This document shows, piece after piece, positions 26,952-35,194 of a stretch of 64,000 bases of DNA. A program made the translations under genes and the position numbers. The notes below the pieces were generated by a model, which was not told where the DNA came from, made no database searches, and worked only from the letters and a program-made list of their open reading frames with translations. The DNA is from DASVHS01 sp038244815 (GTDB taxonomy: Bacteria > Acidobacteriota > Thermoanaerobaculia > Gp7-AA8): the NCBI GenBank assembly GCA_038244815.1, contig JBBRTB010000021.1, positions 14,292 to 78,291 of the forward strand. Direction: 5' to 3'. Position 1 is the first letter of the stretch, and every line of letters begins with the position of its first letter.

Positions 26952-28622
26952 ATGCCCAGCGACGCCCGGATGCTCATCGCCATCCGGGTGATCGTCGTGA
27001 CGACGCTCATTCTCGCGGCGCTGATCATTCAGTACACCGTCCGCGAGTTTCTGCCGATCAACTATATCTACGTGATCGCCGGCCTGACCTACGGGCTGAC
27101 GCTGCTGTACATCGCGCTCGGCCGGGCCGTGTCTTCGCGGCGCATCAACCTCATGGCCCAGATCGGCGGCGACCTCCTGGTGGTGACGCTGCTGGTCTAT
27201 TTCACCGGCGCGCTCGACTCGCCGTTCTCCTTCATGTATCTCGTTTCGATCATCACCGCGTCCATGCTGCTGTTCCGGCGGGGCGGGCTGATGGCCGCTT
27301 CCGGCGCGGTCATCCTGTATGGCGGTCTCGGCGACCTGATGTATTACGGCATCCTTGCCATTCCGCAACAGACCTGGTTCACGCCCACGCAGTGGAGCTC
27401 GTCGCGCCTGTACTTCAACATGGCCACGAACTTCGCGGGCTTCTACGCCACCGCGTTGCTCGTATCGATCATCTCGGAGAAGCTCCAGAAGACTTCCGAG
27501 GAGCTCGACGCCAACCGGCAGAACCTGGCGGAACTGCGGGCGCTCAATCAGAACGTCGTCGAGTCGATCCCTTCCGGTCTCATCACCCTCACGCAGTACG
27601 GCACGGCCGCGTTCATCAATCCGGCCGGCTGCCAGATTCTGGAGGCGCAGCCGTATTCGATCCTGGGGCGGCACATCACCGAGATCGGCTTCGTCTCGCG
27701 CGATCGGTGGAACGACTATCGCCAGCAACTCACCGAGGGAGCGATCGTCCGGGATGAAAACGACGCCTTCGAGTTTTCCGGACAGTTGCGCAGCATCGGC
27801 TTCGCGCTGACGCCGCTCTCCACCCTGGAAGGAAAGGCGTCAGGCTACACGCTGATCTTTCAGGATCTCACGGAGATGAAGCAGCTCGAGGCGGAGCTCC
27901 GCCTCAAGGACAGGATGGCCGCCGTCGGTGAGCTTTCCGCGGGCATCGCCCACGAGATCCGCAATCCCCTGGCGGCCATCGCCGGCTCAGTGCAGGTGCT
28001 CAAGAGCTCTCAGTCGCTCTCCTCGCAGGAGCAGCGGCTGATGTCGATCGTGCTCCGCGAGTCCGAGCGGCTCAACAAGACCATCGCCGAGTTCCTTCGC
28101 TTCGTGCGTCCGCAGGAAAAGCGCGCCTCGGATTTCGACATCGCCGCCAGCATCTCCGAGACGCTCGATCTGCTCTCGAACTCGACGGAAGTGAGTAAGG
28201 ATCATGAGATCCGCCGGGCTATCAATCCGCCGTCGTACTCGATCGTCGGAGACGGCGATCAGATCCGTCAGGTGTTCTGGAACATCGCCCTGAACGCCAT
28301 TCGGGCCATGGCCGCGGGCGGGACGCTGACGGTCCGGGCCGAGCCGGTCGACGGGGACTACCGCATCGTGTTCAGCGACAGCGGCAGGGGCATGACCGAA
28401 GCCGATCTGCGCCGGCTGTTCCAGCCGTTCCGCACAAGCTTTCCCAGTGGAACGGGACTGGGCATGGCCATCTCTTACCGGATCGTCCAGGAGCACGGCG
28501 GACGGATCGACGTCTCCTCGCGCCTGGGAGAGGGAACATCCATCAGCGTGAGCCTGCCGGCGAGGCAGACCACTGCCACGGGGCATTCGAAGGTTGCTCG
28601 GACGGCTACAATGCCTTCGTGA
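26952..28622 (+). CDS. PilS-like sensor histidine kinase
   Basis: About 556 aa. AGGAG at 26937 is too close to the first ATG (26943) but suits the ATG at 26952. Five or six membrane helices occupy the first 190 residues. A linker helix and a PAS domain (NVVESIPSGLITLTQYGTAA) follow, then HisKA with GELSAGIAHEIRNPLAAIAG (phospho-His) and HATPase with NIALNAIRAMAAGG, DSGRGM and GTGLGMAIS. The layout is that of PilS, which in other bacteria activates the sigma-54 regulator PilR for pilin expression. No PilR follows; ruvB does, overlapping by GTGA. Confidence 0.88.
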   Translation: MPSDARMLIAIRVIVVTTLILAALIIQYTVREFLPINYIYVIAGLTYGLTLLYIALGRAVSSRRINLMAQIGGDLLVVTLLVYFTGALDSPFSFMYLVSIITASMLLFRRGGLMAASGAVILYGGLGDLMYYGILAIPQQTWFTPTQWSSSRLYFNMATNFAGFYATALLVSIISEKLQKTSEELDANRQNLAELRALNQNVVESIPSGLITLTQYGTAAFINPAGCQILEAQPYSILGRHITEIGFVSRDRWNDYRQQLTEGAIVRDENDAFEFSGQLRSIGFALTPLSTLEGKASGYTLIFQDLTEMKQLEAELRLKDRMAAVGELSAGIAHEIRNPLAAIAGSVQVLKSSQSLSSQEQRLMSIVLRESERLNKTIAEFLRFVRPQEKRASDFDIAASISETLDLLSNSTEVSKDHEIRRAINPPSYSIVGDGDQIRQVFWNIALNAIRAMAAGGTLTVRAEPVDGDYRIVFSDSGRGMTEADLRRLFQPFRTSFPSGTGLGMAISYRIVQEHGGRIDVSSRLGEGTSISVSLPARQTTATGHSKVARTATMPS

Positions 28623-29641
28623 CCGACTCCCGCGTCCTCGACCCCACGCCTGTCGAAGACGACCTCCAGACCGATCTCTCCCTGCGTCCCAAACTCCTTC
28701 GTGAGTACATCGGCCAGCAGAAGGTCAAGGCCAATCTGGAGATCTCGATCGAAGCCGCGCGCAAGCGCGGGGAATCGCTCGACCACGTGCTCCTCTTCGG
28801 CCCTCCCGGTCTGGGCAAGACCACGCTGGCGAACATCATCGCCAACGAGATGAACGCGAATCTGCGCACGACGTCCGGGCCGGGACTGGAGAAGCCGGGA
28901 GACCTCGTGGCCATCATCACCAACCTCGAGCCAGGCGACGCGCTGTTCATCGACGAGATCCATCGACTCTCCGCACCGGTGGAGGAAGTGCTCTACTCGG
29001 CGATGGAAGACTTCTTCATCGATGTGGTCATCGGCCAGGGGCCTTCCGCGCGCACGCTGAAAGTGGAGATCCCTCGCTTCACGCTCATCGGCGCTACGAC
29101 GCGCGCGGGCCTGCTCACCGCTCCGCTGCGGTCGCGCTTCGGCATCGTGCACCGGCTCGACTTCTACGACATCGAGTCGCTCGACGTCATCGTGCGGCGC
29201 TCGGCGGAGATCCTCAACATTCCCATCGATGCCGGCGGGGCGCGGGAGATTGCCCGCCGATCGCGCGGTACGCCACGAATCGCCAATCGCCTGCTGCGCC
29301 GCGTGCGCGATTACGCCGAGGTCAAGCACGACGGCAAGATCAACGTGGCGGTCGCGCAGGAAGCGCTGCGCATGCTCGAAGTCGACGACTATGGCCTCGA
29401 CGAGGTCGATCGCAAGCTGCTGGTGACGATCATCGAACGCTTCGGCGGCGGGCCGGTCGGGGTGAGCGCGCTCTCGTCGTCGATCGCCGAGGACCGCGGC
29501 ACGATCGAGGACCTCTACGAGCCGTATCTCATCCAGATCGGCTTCCTGCAACGAACGCCGCGCGGCAGGGTGGCCAGCAAGCTTGCGTACGAGCATCTCG
29601 GCTATCCGAGCGCCCCGCGGCGTCAGCCGGGATTGTTCTAG
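28619..29641 (+). CDS. ruvB: Holliday junction DNA helicase RuvB
   Basis: 340 aa from GTG at 28619 (GTGA overlap). The AAA+ motor of RuvABC that drives branch migration: LREYIGQQKVKANLEISIEA, Walker A GPPGLGKTTLANII, Walker B LFIDEIHRLS, sensor 1 IGATTRAGLLTAPLRSRFG, arginine finger region RSRGTPRIANRLLRRVRDYA and the winged-helix C-terminus RTPRGRVASKLAYEHLG. Complete. RuvA and RuvC are not adjacent, so the gene has been placed behind the pil genes. As an SOS gene elsewhere it could be a LexA target, but no copy of the lexA palindrome is seen before it. Confidence 0.97.
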   Translation: MTDSRVLDPTPVEDDLQTDLSLRPKLLREYIGQQKVKANLEISIEAARKRGESLDHVLLFGPPGLGKTTLANIIANEMNANLRTTSGPGLEKPGDLVAIITNLEPGDALFIDEIHRLSAPVEEVLYSAMEDFFIDVVIGQGPSARTLKVEIPRFTLIGATTRAGLLTAPLRSRFGIVHRLDFYDIESLDVIVRRSAEILNIPIDAGGAREIARRSRGTPRIANRLLRRVRDYAEVKHDGKINVAVAQEALRMLEVDDYGLDEVDRKLLVTIIERFGGGPVGVSALSSSIAEDRGTIEDLYEPYLIQIGFLQRTPRGRVASKLAYEHLGYPSAPRRQPGLF

Positions 29642-29651
29642 TGGAGTGTAA

Positions 29652-29724
29652 CGGCAGAATCGGGACCAGATGGCGCAGAGGATCGGCGGCGTTGAGACCA
29701 AGCCAGGTGGTCCCGATTCTGCCG
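29652..29724. repeat. 17-bp perfect inverted repeat after ruvB
   Basis: CGGCAGAATCGGGACCA (29652-29668) and its exact reverse complement (29708-29724) flank 39 bp. There is no T run. The loop is long for a terminator, and the perfect arms resemble the ends of a small mobile or palindromic element. Confidence 0.7.
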
Positions 29725-29733
29725 CGCAGACTC

Positions 29734-29973
29734 CTAGTCCGGCGTAATCGTCGTGATCTGCCGTGTCTCGTTGTTGGTCACGGTGATGAAGCCCCAGGAG
29801 GTGGCGGGGAGAGGCGTCGGATACACGCCACCCGGCGGCATCTCCGGCTCCACTGCTACGTCAACCGTCGACTCCGAACCTGAATCGACCGGAATCGGGA
29901 AGTCCGAGAACGATGCATAGGCCGGTTCGAACATCGACGAGCCCGGCTGCAGTTCGACATAGCGCGGTTCCAC
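29734..29973 (-). pseudogene. Orphan C-terminal protein fragment, unrecognised
   Basis: A 79-codon open frame from a GTG at 29973 (open to a TGA at 30004) with protein-like composition: acidic, Pro/Ser-rich, containing FSDFPIPVDSGSESTVDVAV and ending WGFITVTNNETRQITTITPD. It lacks a ribosome site and a signal sequence and looks like the tail of a secreted beta-rich protein. It sits between a perfect inverted repeat and the 3' end of nadB, suggesting a remnant left by a deletion or insertion. A short real gene cannot be excluded. Confidence 0.3.
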
Positions 29974-30038
29974 GTGCTCGACGTCACGCGAAGCGCGTTC
30001 GTTTCATGGTCACAAGCGGGTGAGCGTGAACGTGCCCT

Positions 30039-31637
30039 TCAGTCGCGGCGGAAATGCGCGCCCCGTGAGACCGGGTCGCGCAACGCCGCGGTGGCGATGA
30101 TGGCCGCGCACTGCTGGCCGTGGAACAGCTCGACGATCGGCTTGCTGATCGTGGCCTCGTGGTAGAACTTCGTGAGCCGGTTGCCGAGCTCGCGCATGTC
30201 GGCCACGGCACGTTTCAACCGCTCGTACGTCCGCACGATGCCGACGTAGTTCCACATGGTGTGCTGGATCGTCGTCCAGTCCTGCAGGATGAGCGCGGGA
30301 TCCTCGACGTCGAGCGTTCCTGGCGCGCGCCAATCGGGGATCGAGTCCACCGTGGATTGACGGATCTGGCCGCCGCCGGTGAGTTTCGTGCGGATGGAGA
30401 CCGCCGCGTAGTAGCCCCAGGTCAGCCCCTCCAGCAGCGATGTCGAGGCCAGTCGATTCGCGCCGTGCAACCCCGAGCACGACGTCTCACCGATGGCGTA
30501 CAGCCGGTTCAGCGTCGACTCGCCATGGGTGTTGCACAGCACCCCACCGCAGAAGTAGTGCGCCGCCGGGACGACGGGGATCGGGTCTCTGGTGATGTCG
30601 ACGCCGATCTCCGCGCACGCTTTGGCGATGTTCGGAAAGCGCTCCTGGATGGGCTGGTGGCCCTTGTAGAAGTTCGCCAGGTCGAGATAGACGAATTCCT
30701 CTTTCTTCGTCGTCATCTCTTCGACGATGGCGCGAGCCACGACGTCGCGCGGCGCGAGGTCGCGCTGCTCGGGCGCGTATTTCTCCATGAAGTACTCGCC
30801 CTTGATGTTTCGCAGACGCGCTCCTTCGCCCCGCAGCGCCTCGGAGATCAGGAAGTGATTCGCTTTCTTGTCGGCCAGCGCGGTGGGATGGAACTGCACG
30901 TACTGCGCGTTCATGATCCGCGCGCCGGCACGCCTGGCCATGACCACGCCGTCGCCGATGGCGTGACGCGTGTTCGTCGAGTGCAGGTAGATCTGGCCGA
31001 CGCCGCCCGTGGCCAGCACCGTGAAATCCGCGAAGATCGTGTAGACCTCTTCGCTCTTGTTGTCGAGCAGGTAAGCACCCACGCATTCGTTCGTGAGCCG
31101 GTATCGCACCTGGATGTCCGTCGGATGGTGATGCGTCGTCAACAGGTCGATGGCCGTGATCTCCGTGGCCAGCGTGATGTTCGGCTCGCTCTTGACGCGG
31201 TTGAGCAGCGACACCTCGATGGCGTGCCCGGTGGCGTCGCCGGCGTGGATGATGCGCGGAACCGAGTGCGCCCCTTCCTGCGTCAGATCGAGCTCGCCTT
31301 CCTCACTCATCGAGAACGGGACGTGAATCTGATCGAGCAGCAGCTCCTTGACGACGCGCGGACCCTGCTCGGCCAGGAAGTGCACCGCCTCCTGGTTCGA
31401 GATGCCCGCGCCGGCGCGGAGGATGTCGTCGATGAGACTGGCCGGCGAGTCGTTCTCTCCTTCGTAGATGATCCCCCCTTGCGCCCAGAACGTGTTGCAG
31501 TCCTTCGGGTCCGCCGCCTTCGTCACCAGCAGGACCCGGATGCCTGCTTCCGCCAGCGTGAGCGCCGTGGTCAGTCCGGCGATGCCGGTGCCGATGACGA
31601 GCGCGGGGTAGTGGTCGCGGTTCTCGAGCATCGGCAT
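30039..31637 (-). CDS. nadB: L-aspartate oxidase
   Basis: About 532 aa FAD enzyme oxidising L-aspartate to iminoaspartate, first step of de novo NAD synthesis with NadA (not nearby). FAD-binding ALVIGTGIAGLTTALTLAEAG is at the N-terminus. The substrate block includes DCNTFWAQGGIIY, VLATGGVGQIYLHSTN, QFHPTAL, ISEALRGEGARLRN, APRDVVARAI and HYFCGGV, with GETSCSGLHGANRLASTSLLEG as the FAD cover. Three ATG are possible at the start; that at 31637 is chosen because a TATGAT box ends 7 nt before it. An island of repeats begins next to this promoter. Confidence 0.94.
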   Translation of the reverse strand: MPMLENRDHYPALVIGTGIAGLTTALTLAEAGIRVLLVTKAADPKDCNTFWAQGGIIYEGENDSPASLIDDILRAGAGISNQEAVHFLAEQGPRVVKELLLDQIHVPFSMSEEGELDLTQEGAHSVPRIIHAGDATGHAIEVSLLNRVKSEPNITLATEITAIDLLTTHHHPTDIQVRYRLTNECVGAYLLDNKSEEVYTIFADFTVLATGGVGQIYLHSTNTRHAIGDGVVMARRAGARIMNAQYVQFHPTALADKKANHFLISEALRGEGARLRNIKGEYFMEKYAPEQRDLAPRDVVARAIVEEMTTKKEEFVYLDLANFYKGHQPIQERFPNIAKACAEIGVDITRDPIPVVPAAHYFCGGVLCNTHGESTLNRLYAIGETSCSGLHGANRLASTSLLEGLTWGYYAAVSIRTKLTGGGQIRQSTVDSIPDWRAPGTLDVEDPALILQDWTTIQHTMWNYVGIVRTYERLKRAVADMRELGNRLTKFYHEATISKPIVELFHGQQCAAIIATAALRDPVSRGAHFRRD

Positions 31638-31644
31638 GCGCGCG

Positions 31645-31650
31645 ATCATA
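31645..31650 (-). promoter_or_regulatory. TATGAT -10 box of nadB, leaderless geometry
   Basis: TATGAT on the minus strand lies 7 nt before the ATG at 31637; repeat island R5 starts 1 bp upstream of it, so any -35 would be repeat sequence. Confidence 0.5.
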
Positions 31651-31651
31651 G

Positions 31652-31745
31652 CGTGCTGGGTCGGGTCGCTGGGTCGCTGGGTCGCTCGGTTACCAGTTAC
31701 CGGTTACCTCTTCGCCGAGCGCCGAAGCGCCGAGCACGCAGCCCC
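31652..31745. repeat. Composite tandem-repeat island R5
   Basis: GTGCTGGGTCGGGTCGCT units, then CGGTTACCAGTTACCGGTTACC, then TCTTCGCCGAGCGCCGAAGC. It shows the standard module order and fills the whole gap between nadB and the ABC permease gene. Confidence 0.85.
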
Positions 31746-31749
31746 CCTC

Positions 31750-33006
31750 CTACGCCACGTCCCATCGCTGCGTCAGCCGCCGCGCGGTCAGGAAGAACGC
31801 AATCGACCAGGCCAGGAGAACGGCCACGGGCAGGACGAGCGATGACAGCGGTTCTTCGCGCCAGAACACGTTCGTGAATCCCTCCAGCGCCCATGAGTTG
31901 AACAACGCCAGACCGGCCTTCTGCATCGCCGGCGGCATGAGGAACCGCGGCCACATCGATCCGCCCAGGGCGGAGATGCTGAGCACGATGAGATTGGAGA
32001 GTGCGGCGAGTTGCGCACGCGAGCGTGCGATGGAGGCGAGCAGCAGCCCGAACGCCGCGGTCGCCAGCGCGGTCGTCGCGGTCATGATCGCGAAGCCGCC
32101 CAGGTGCTGGAAGAGCTCGAGGTGAAACATCAGCGCACCCCACAGAAACATGACGATGAGCTGGGTCACGCCGAGCGACCACAAGTAGGCGAGTTTGCCG
32201 AGGAGAAGGCCGGTCAGTGAGAGGCGGGTGGTGAGGATGCGCTCGAGCGTTCCGCTGTCGATCTCGTCGAGCAGCGCCCCGCCGGCTCCGCTGGCCGTGA
32301 AGAGCAGGAACATCACCGCGATTCCTGCCGCGTACAGCGAGACCACGAGGTTCCGTTTCTCCTTTCCGACGACATCCCGTGTCTCGATCCTGACGAGCGA
32401 CGCGGCTCGCTTTTTCGCGGCGCCGCCGCTTGCGAGAGTGCGAAACGACGCCAGGTTCCTGTCGATGGTGGCGCGCTGCTGCTGCGTCAGCCCGCCGCTC
32501 CACCGGTCGACGGCGTCGGCACCGCTTTGCGCCATTGCCTCCGGCAGTGCCGTCATCACCGTCTTCTGCAGCAGCCCATTGACGACCTGCGGCGCAACGG
32601 GATCGGCCGGATCGGAGAGAAGCTGGAGGGCCGGCGCCTTGCCGCCGCTGCCGAACTCGATCGGTGCGGCGCCGAATCCCCTGGGGATGATGAGCGCGAT
32701 CGGCGAATCCCCCGACCGGACGTACTCCTCGGCTGTCGCGGCATCGAACGGTGTCGCCGATCCCTTCGGCCGATCGACGATGGTGAGGCCGGTCTCGGCA
32801 CTCAACGCCGCCACCAGCCGCTTCGAGTTCTCGCTGCCGTCCTCGTCGACGATGGCCACTGTGACCCTCGGCGTTCCTGAGCGTTGTGCGCCGAAGACAC
32901 CGTAGAAGATCGAGAAGAAGACGATCGGCACGATGAACGTCAGCATCATCGCGGCGCGGTCGCGGCGGAGGTTCATCCAGCCCGTGCGCACGACATCGAG
33001 AATCAC
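31750..33006 (-). CDS. ABC-2 type exporter permease
   Basis: 418 aa from GTG at 33006, overlapping the ATPase stop (GTGA). One N-terminal TM (MMLTFIVPIVFFSIFYGVF) is followed by a large extracytoplasmic domain (about 45-230), then five TM segments in the C-terminal half, the layout of ABC-2/NatB-YhfE permeases. The sequence GALLDEIDSGTLERILTTRL is the usual coupling-helix region. The substrate is unknown; relatives export drugs, ions or peptides. It forms an operon with the ATPase directly upstream. Confidence 0.9.
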   Translation of the reverse strand: MILDVVRTGWMNLRRDRAAMMLTFIVPIVFFSIFYGVFGAQRSGTPRVTVAIVDEDGSENSKRLVAALSAETGLTIVDRPKGSATPFDAATAEEYVRSGDSPIALIIPRGFGAAPIEFGSGGKAPALQLLSDPADPVAPQVVNGLLQKTVMTALPEAMAQSGADAVDRWSGGLTQQQRATIDRNLASFRTLASGGAAKKRAASLVRIETRDVVGKEKRNLVVSLYAAGIAVMFLLFTASGAGGALLDEIDSGTLERILTTRLSLTGLLLGKLAYLWSLGVTQLIVMFLWGALMFHLELFQHLGGFAIMTATTALATAAFGLLLASIARSRAQLAALSNLIVLSISALGGSMWPRFLMPPAMQKAGLALFNSWALEGFTNVFWREEPLSSLVLPVAVLLAWSIAFFLTARRLTQRWDVA

Positions 33007-33875
33007 TCGCGCAGCTCCCGGCCGGTCAGGTGCAGGAAGACTTTCTCGAGCGACGGGGCGTGCATGCTGAGATCGCGCACGGACAGCCCTCGCGATTCCA
33101 GCGAGCGCACGAACTCCAGGGTCTCCTCGGCGCTGTCGGTCATGTGCGTCACGCGTTTTCCGTCGGACGTCTCGATGACGACTTCGCGCTTCGTTCCGAT
33201 CGTCCGCGCTACCAGCTCCTCCTTCGTGCCGATGTCGATGAGTTTCCCGTGGTCGATGACCGCGACGCGGTCGCAGAGCCGCTCGGCTTCTTCCATGTAG
33301 TGCGTCGTGTAGATGATCGATACGCCCTCGCCGCGGAGCCACTCGATCATCGCGTAGATGCGCTCGCGCGATTGCGGATCGACGCCCACGGTCGGCTCGT
33401 CGAGCAGCAGCAGCCGCGGACGATGGAGCACGCCGGCGGCCATGTTCAGCCGCCGCTTCATGCCGCCGGAAAACGACTTCACCGGATCGTTCGCGCGATC
33501 CGCCAGCGCGGACCAGCCGAGCGCGTGCTCGATGGCGTCGTCGAGCTGCTTACCCACAAGACCGAGGTAACGGCCGAAGACGAGCAGGTTTTCGCGTGCG
33601 GTGAGCAGGGGATAGAGCGCGATCTCCTGCGGCACCACGCCCGCATGCGCGCGCGCCGCGTTGTCGCCCGCCGGTGCCACGCGATCGAAGATGCGCACCT
33701 CGCCCCGATCCGGGCGCACGCGTCCCATGATGGTGCGAACGAGCGTGCTTTTCCCCGCCCCGTTCGGCCCGAGAAGGCCGAGGATCTCGCCCTCGCGCAG
33801 GTCGAGCGAGATGCCGTCGAGAGCGAGACGTCCGTCGAACGACTTCGTGACGTTCAGGACTGTGAGTGGGGGCAC
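33003..33875 (-). CDS. ABC transporter ATP-binding protein (ABC-2 exporter)
   Basis: 290 aa from a GTG at 33875. Walker A LLGPNGAGKSTLVRTIMG, Q-loop VVPQEIALYPLLT, signature SFSGGMKRRLNMA, Walker B LLLLDEPTVGVDPQ and the switch His in YTTHYMEEAERL are all intact. A C-terminal extension (GKRVTHMTDSAEETLEFV onward) is like that of NodI/CcmA-type exporters. It energises the permease it overlaps. A TATAAC box (33881-33886) lies 5 nt before the start, next to repeat island R6. Confidence 0.94.
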   Translation of the reverse strand: MPPLTVLNVTKSFDGRLALDGISLDLREGEILGLLGPNGAGKSTLVRTIMGRVRPDRGEVRIFDRVAPAGDNAARAHAGVVPQEIALYPLLTARENLLVFGRYLGLVGKQLDDAIEHALGWSALADRANDPVKSFSGGMKRRLNMAAGVLHRPRLLLLDEPTVGVDPQSRERIYAMIEWLRGEGVSIIYTTHYMEEAERLCDRVAVIDHGKLIDIGTKEELVARTIGTKREVVIETSDGKRVTHMTDSAEETLEFVRSLESRGLSVRDLSMHAPSLEKVFLHLTGRELRE

Positions 33876-33892
33876 TCGCCGTTATACGGGTT

Positions 33893-34025
33893 GGAAGCTG
33901 ACGGGTTGCTCGCTGGGTCGCTGGGTCGCTGGGTCGCTGGGTCGCTCTTCGGGTTGCCGGGTCGCTGGGTTGTCGGTTTCCAGTTACCGGTTACCGGTTA
34001 CCGGTTCGCCCAGCACCCAGCACCG
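33893..34025. repeat. Composite tandem-repeat island R6
   Basis: Four-plus GGGTCGCT units, CTTCGGGTTGCCGGGTCGCT, CAGTTACCGGTTACCGGTTA repeats, then TTCGCCCAGCACCCAGCACC. It lies in the divergent gap between the ABC ATPase and the secreted hydrolase. Confidence 0.85.
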
Positions 34026-34097
34026 ATGGTGAACGAACGGACAAACATCGCTCACCTCGTGCACCTCCATAGCCGGTTTGTGCGAAATTGCTTGGGT

Positions 34098-34988
34098 ATG
34101 CGGAAGACAGTGGTGTTGGCTCTTTGCCTGACGGCCTCGACGGTTTTCGCGCAAACCGTATCCCTTCCGCCGTATGACTCGCAGAACGGCATTTCGCGTT
34201 ACGCCGCGAAGGAAGAGTACGAGCGCGCGGCACACGATGTGCGCTTCGAGCTGCGCAAAGTCGCGTATTCGAGCGACGGGCTCAGGGTATACGCATATGT
34301 TTATTCACCACGCAGACATATGACGACATTGCCTGTCGTCATATACAACCGTGGGAGCTTCGTGCGGGACGAGTTCGCCGCTGAGCTCATCGCGACATTC
34401 CACCGTCTGGGGGAGGCCGGTTTCATCGTCGTTGCCCCGATGTACCGGCAGAGCGGCGGGGGCGACGGCCACGACGAGATGGGCGGTGCCGACGTCGACG
34501 ACCTGATGAACGTGGCGAAGCTGGTGCCGGCGATCGAGGGTGCCGATCCGGCGAACGTGTTCCTCTATGGCCAGTCTCGCGGCGGAATGATGGTCTACCA
34601 GGCCATGCGGGATGGTTTTCCCGCTCGCGCTGCGGCGGTCTTCGGCGGCTTCACCGACCTGCACGCGATGCTGGCCGCGTCGCCGCAGCTGATGGCGCTG
34701 GCCACGAAAATCTGGCCCGATTACGCGACCAATGCTGCCGCGATCGAAGCGCGACGTTCGGCTCTGGCTTGGCCGGACAAGCTCGGCATTCCCATCCTAA
34801 TCATGCATGGCGGCCAGGACAAGGACGTCGATCCAGCGCAGTCGCTCGCTCTCGCCCAGAAACTCCAGGCCCTCGGTAAAGAGTACGAGCTCGTCGTCCA
34901 CGCCGGCTCGAACCACGTGCTGAGCGATTGGCGCGTGCAGCGCGACGCTCTGGCTGTGGATTGGTTTCGCACACACGCGAAGTCGTAA
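34098..34988 (+). CDS. Secreted alpha/beta hydrolase (prolyl-oligopeptidase-like, S9 clan)
   Basis: 296 aa from the ATG at 34098, chosen because a signal peptide (basic start, hydrophobic core, TVFAQ) begins exactly there. The catalytic Ser is in LYGQSRGGMMVYQ, the Asp in IMHGGQDKDVDPAQS and the His in VVHAGSNHVLSD, a complete triad. There is no beta-propeller, so it is a stand-alone hydrolase domain acting in the periplasm or outside. Substrate unknown (peptide or ester). Confidence 0.87.
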   Translation: MRKTVVLALCLTASTVFAQTVSLPPYDSQNGISRYAAKEEYERAAHDVRFELRKVAYSSDGLRVYAYVYSPRRHMTTLPVVIYNRGSFVRDEFAAELIATFHRLGEAGFIVVAPMYRQSGGGDGHDEMGGADVDDLMNVAKLVPAIEGADPANVFLYGQSRGGMMVYQAMRDGFPARAAAVFGGFTDLHAMLAASPQLMALATKIWPDYATNAAAIEARRSALAWPDKLGIPILIMHGGQDKDVDPAQSLALAQKLQALGKEYELVVHAGSNHVLSDWRVQRDALAVDWFRTHAKS

Positions 34989-34990
34989 TA

Positions 34991-35189
34991 CGGGTCGCTG
35001 GGTCGCTCTTCGGGTCGCTGGGTCGCTCTTCGGGTCGCTGGGTCGCTGGGTCGCTGGGTCGCTCGGTTACCAGTTACCAGTTACCAGTTACCGGTAACTT
35101 CTTCGCCGAGCACCGAGCACCGAGCACCGAGCACCGAGCACCGAGCACCGAGCACCGAGCACCGAGCACCCAGCGCCCAGCACCGAGCC
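34991..35189. repeat. Composite tandem-repeat island R7 (clearest copy)
   Basis: Module 1: GGGTCGCT units, some joined by CTTC, from 34992 to about 35063. Module 2: GTTACCA units (CGGTTACCAGTTACCAGTTA) to GGTAAC. Linker TTCTTCGCCGAG. Module 3: eight perfect tandem copies of CACCGAG (35111-35166), then degenerate CACCCAG. It lies between two convergent genes. It has no spacers, so it is not a CRISPR array. Confidence 0.92.
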
Positions 35190-35194
35190 TCCGT

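Noticed and set aside
33030..34097. Long N-terminal extension of the secreted hydrolase frame
   Set aside because: It is antisense to the ABC ATPase and repeat island R6; the signal peptide begins at 34098.
34991..35189. Possible CRISPR array
   Set aside because: Units of 7-8 bp are directly adjacent without spacers and no cas gene is present.
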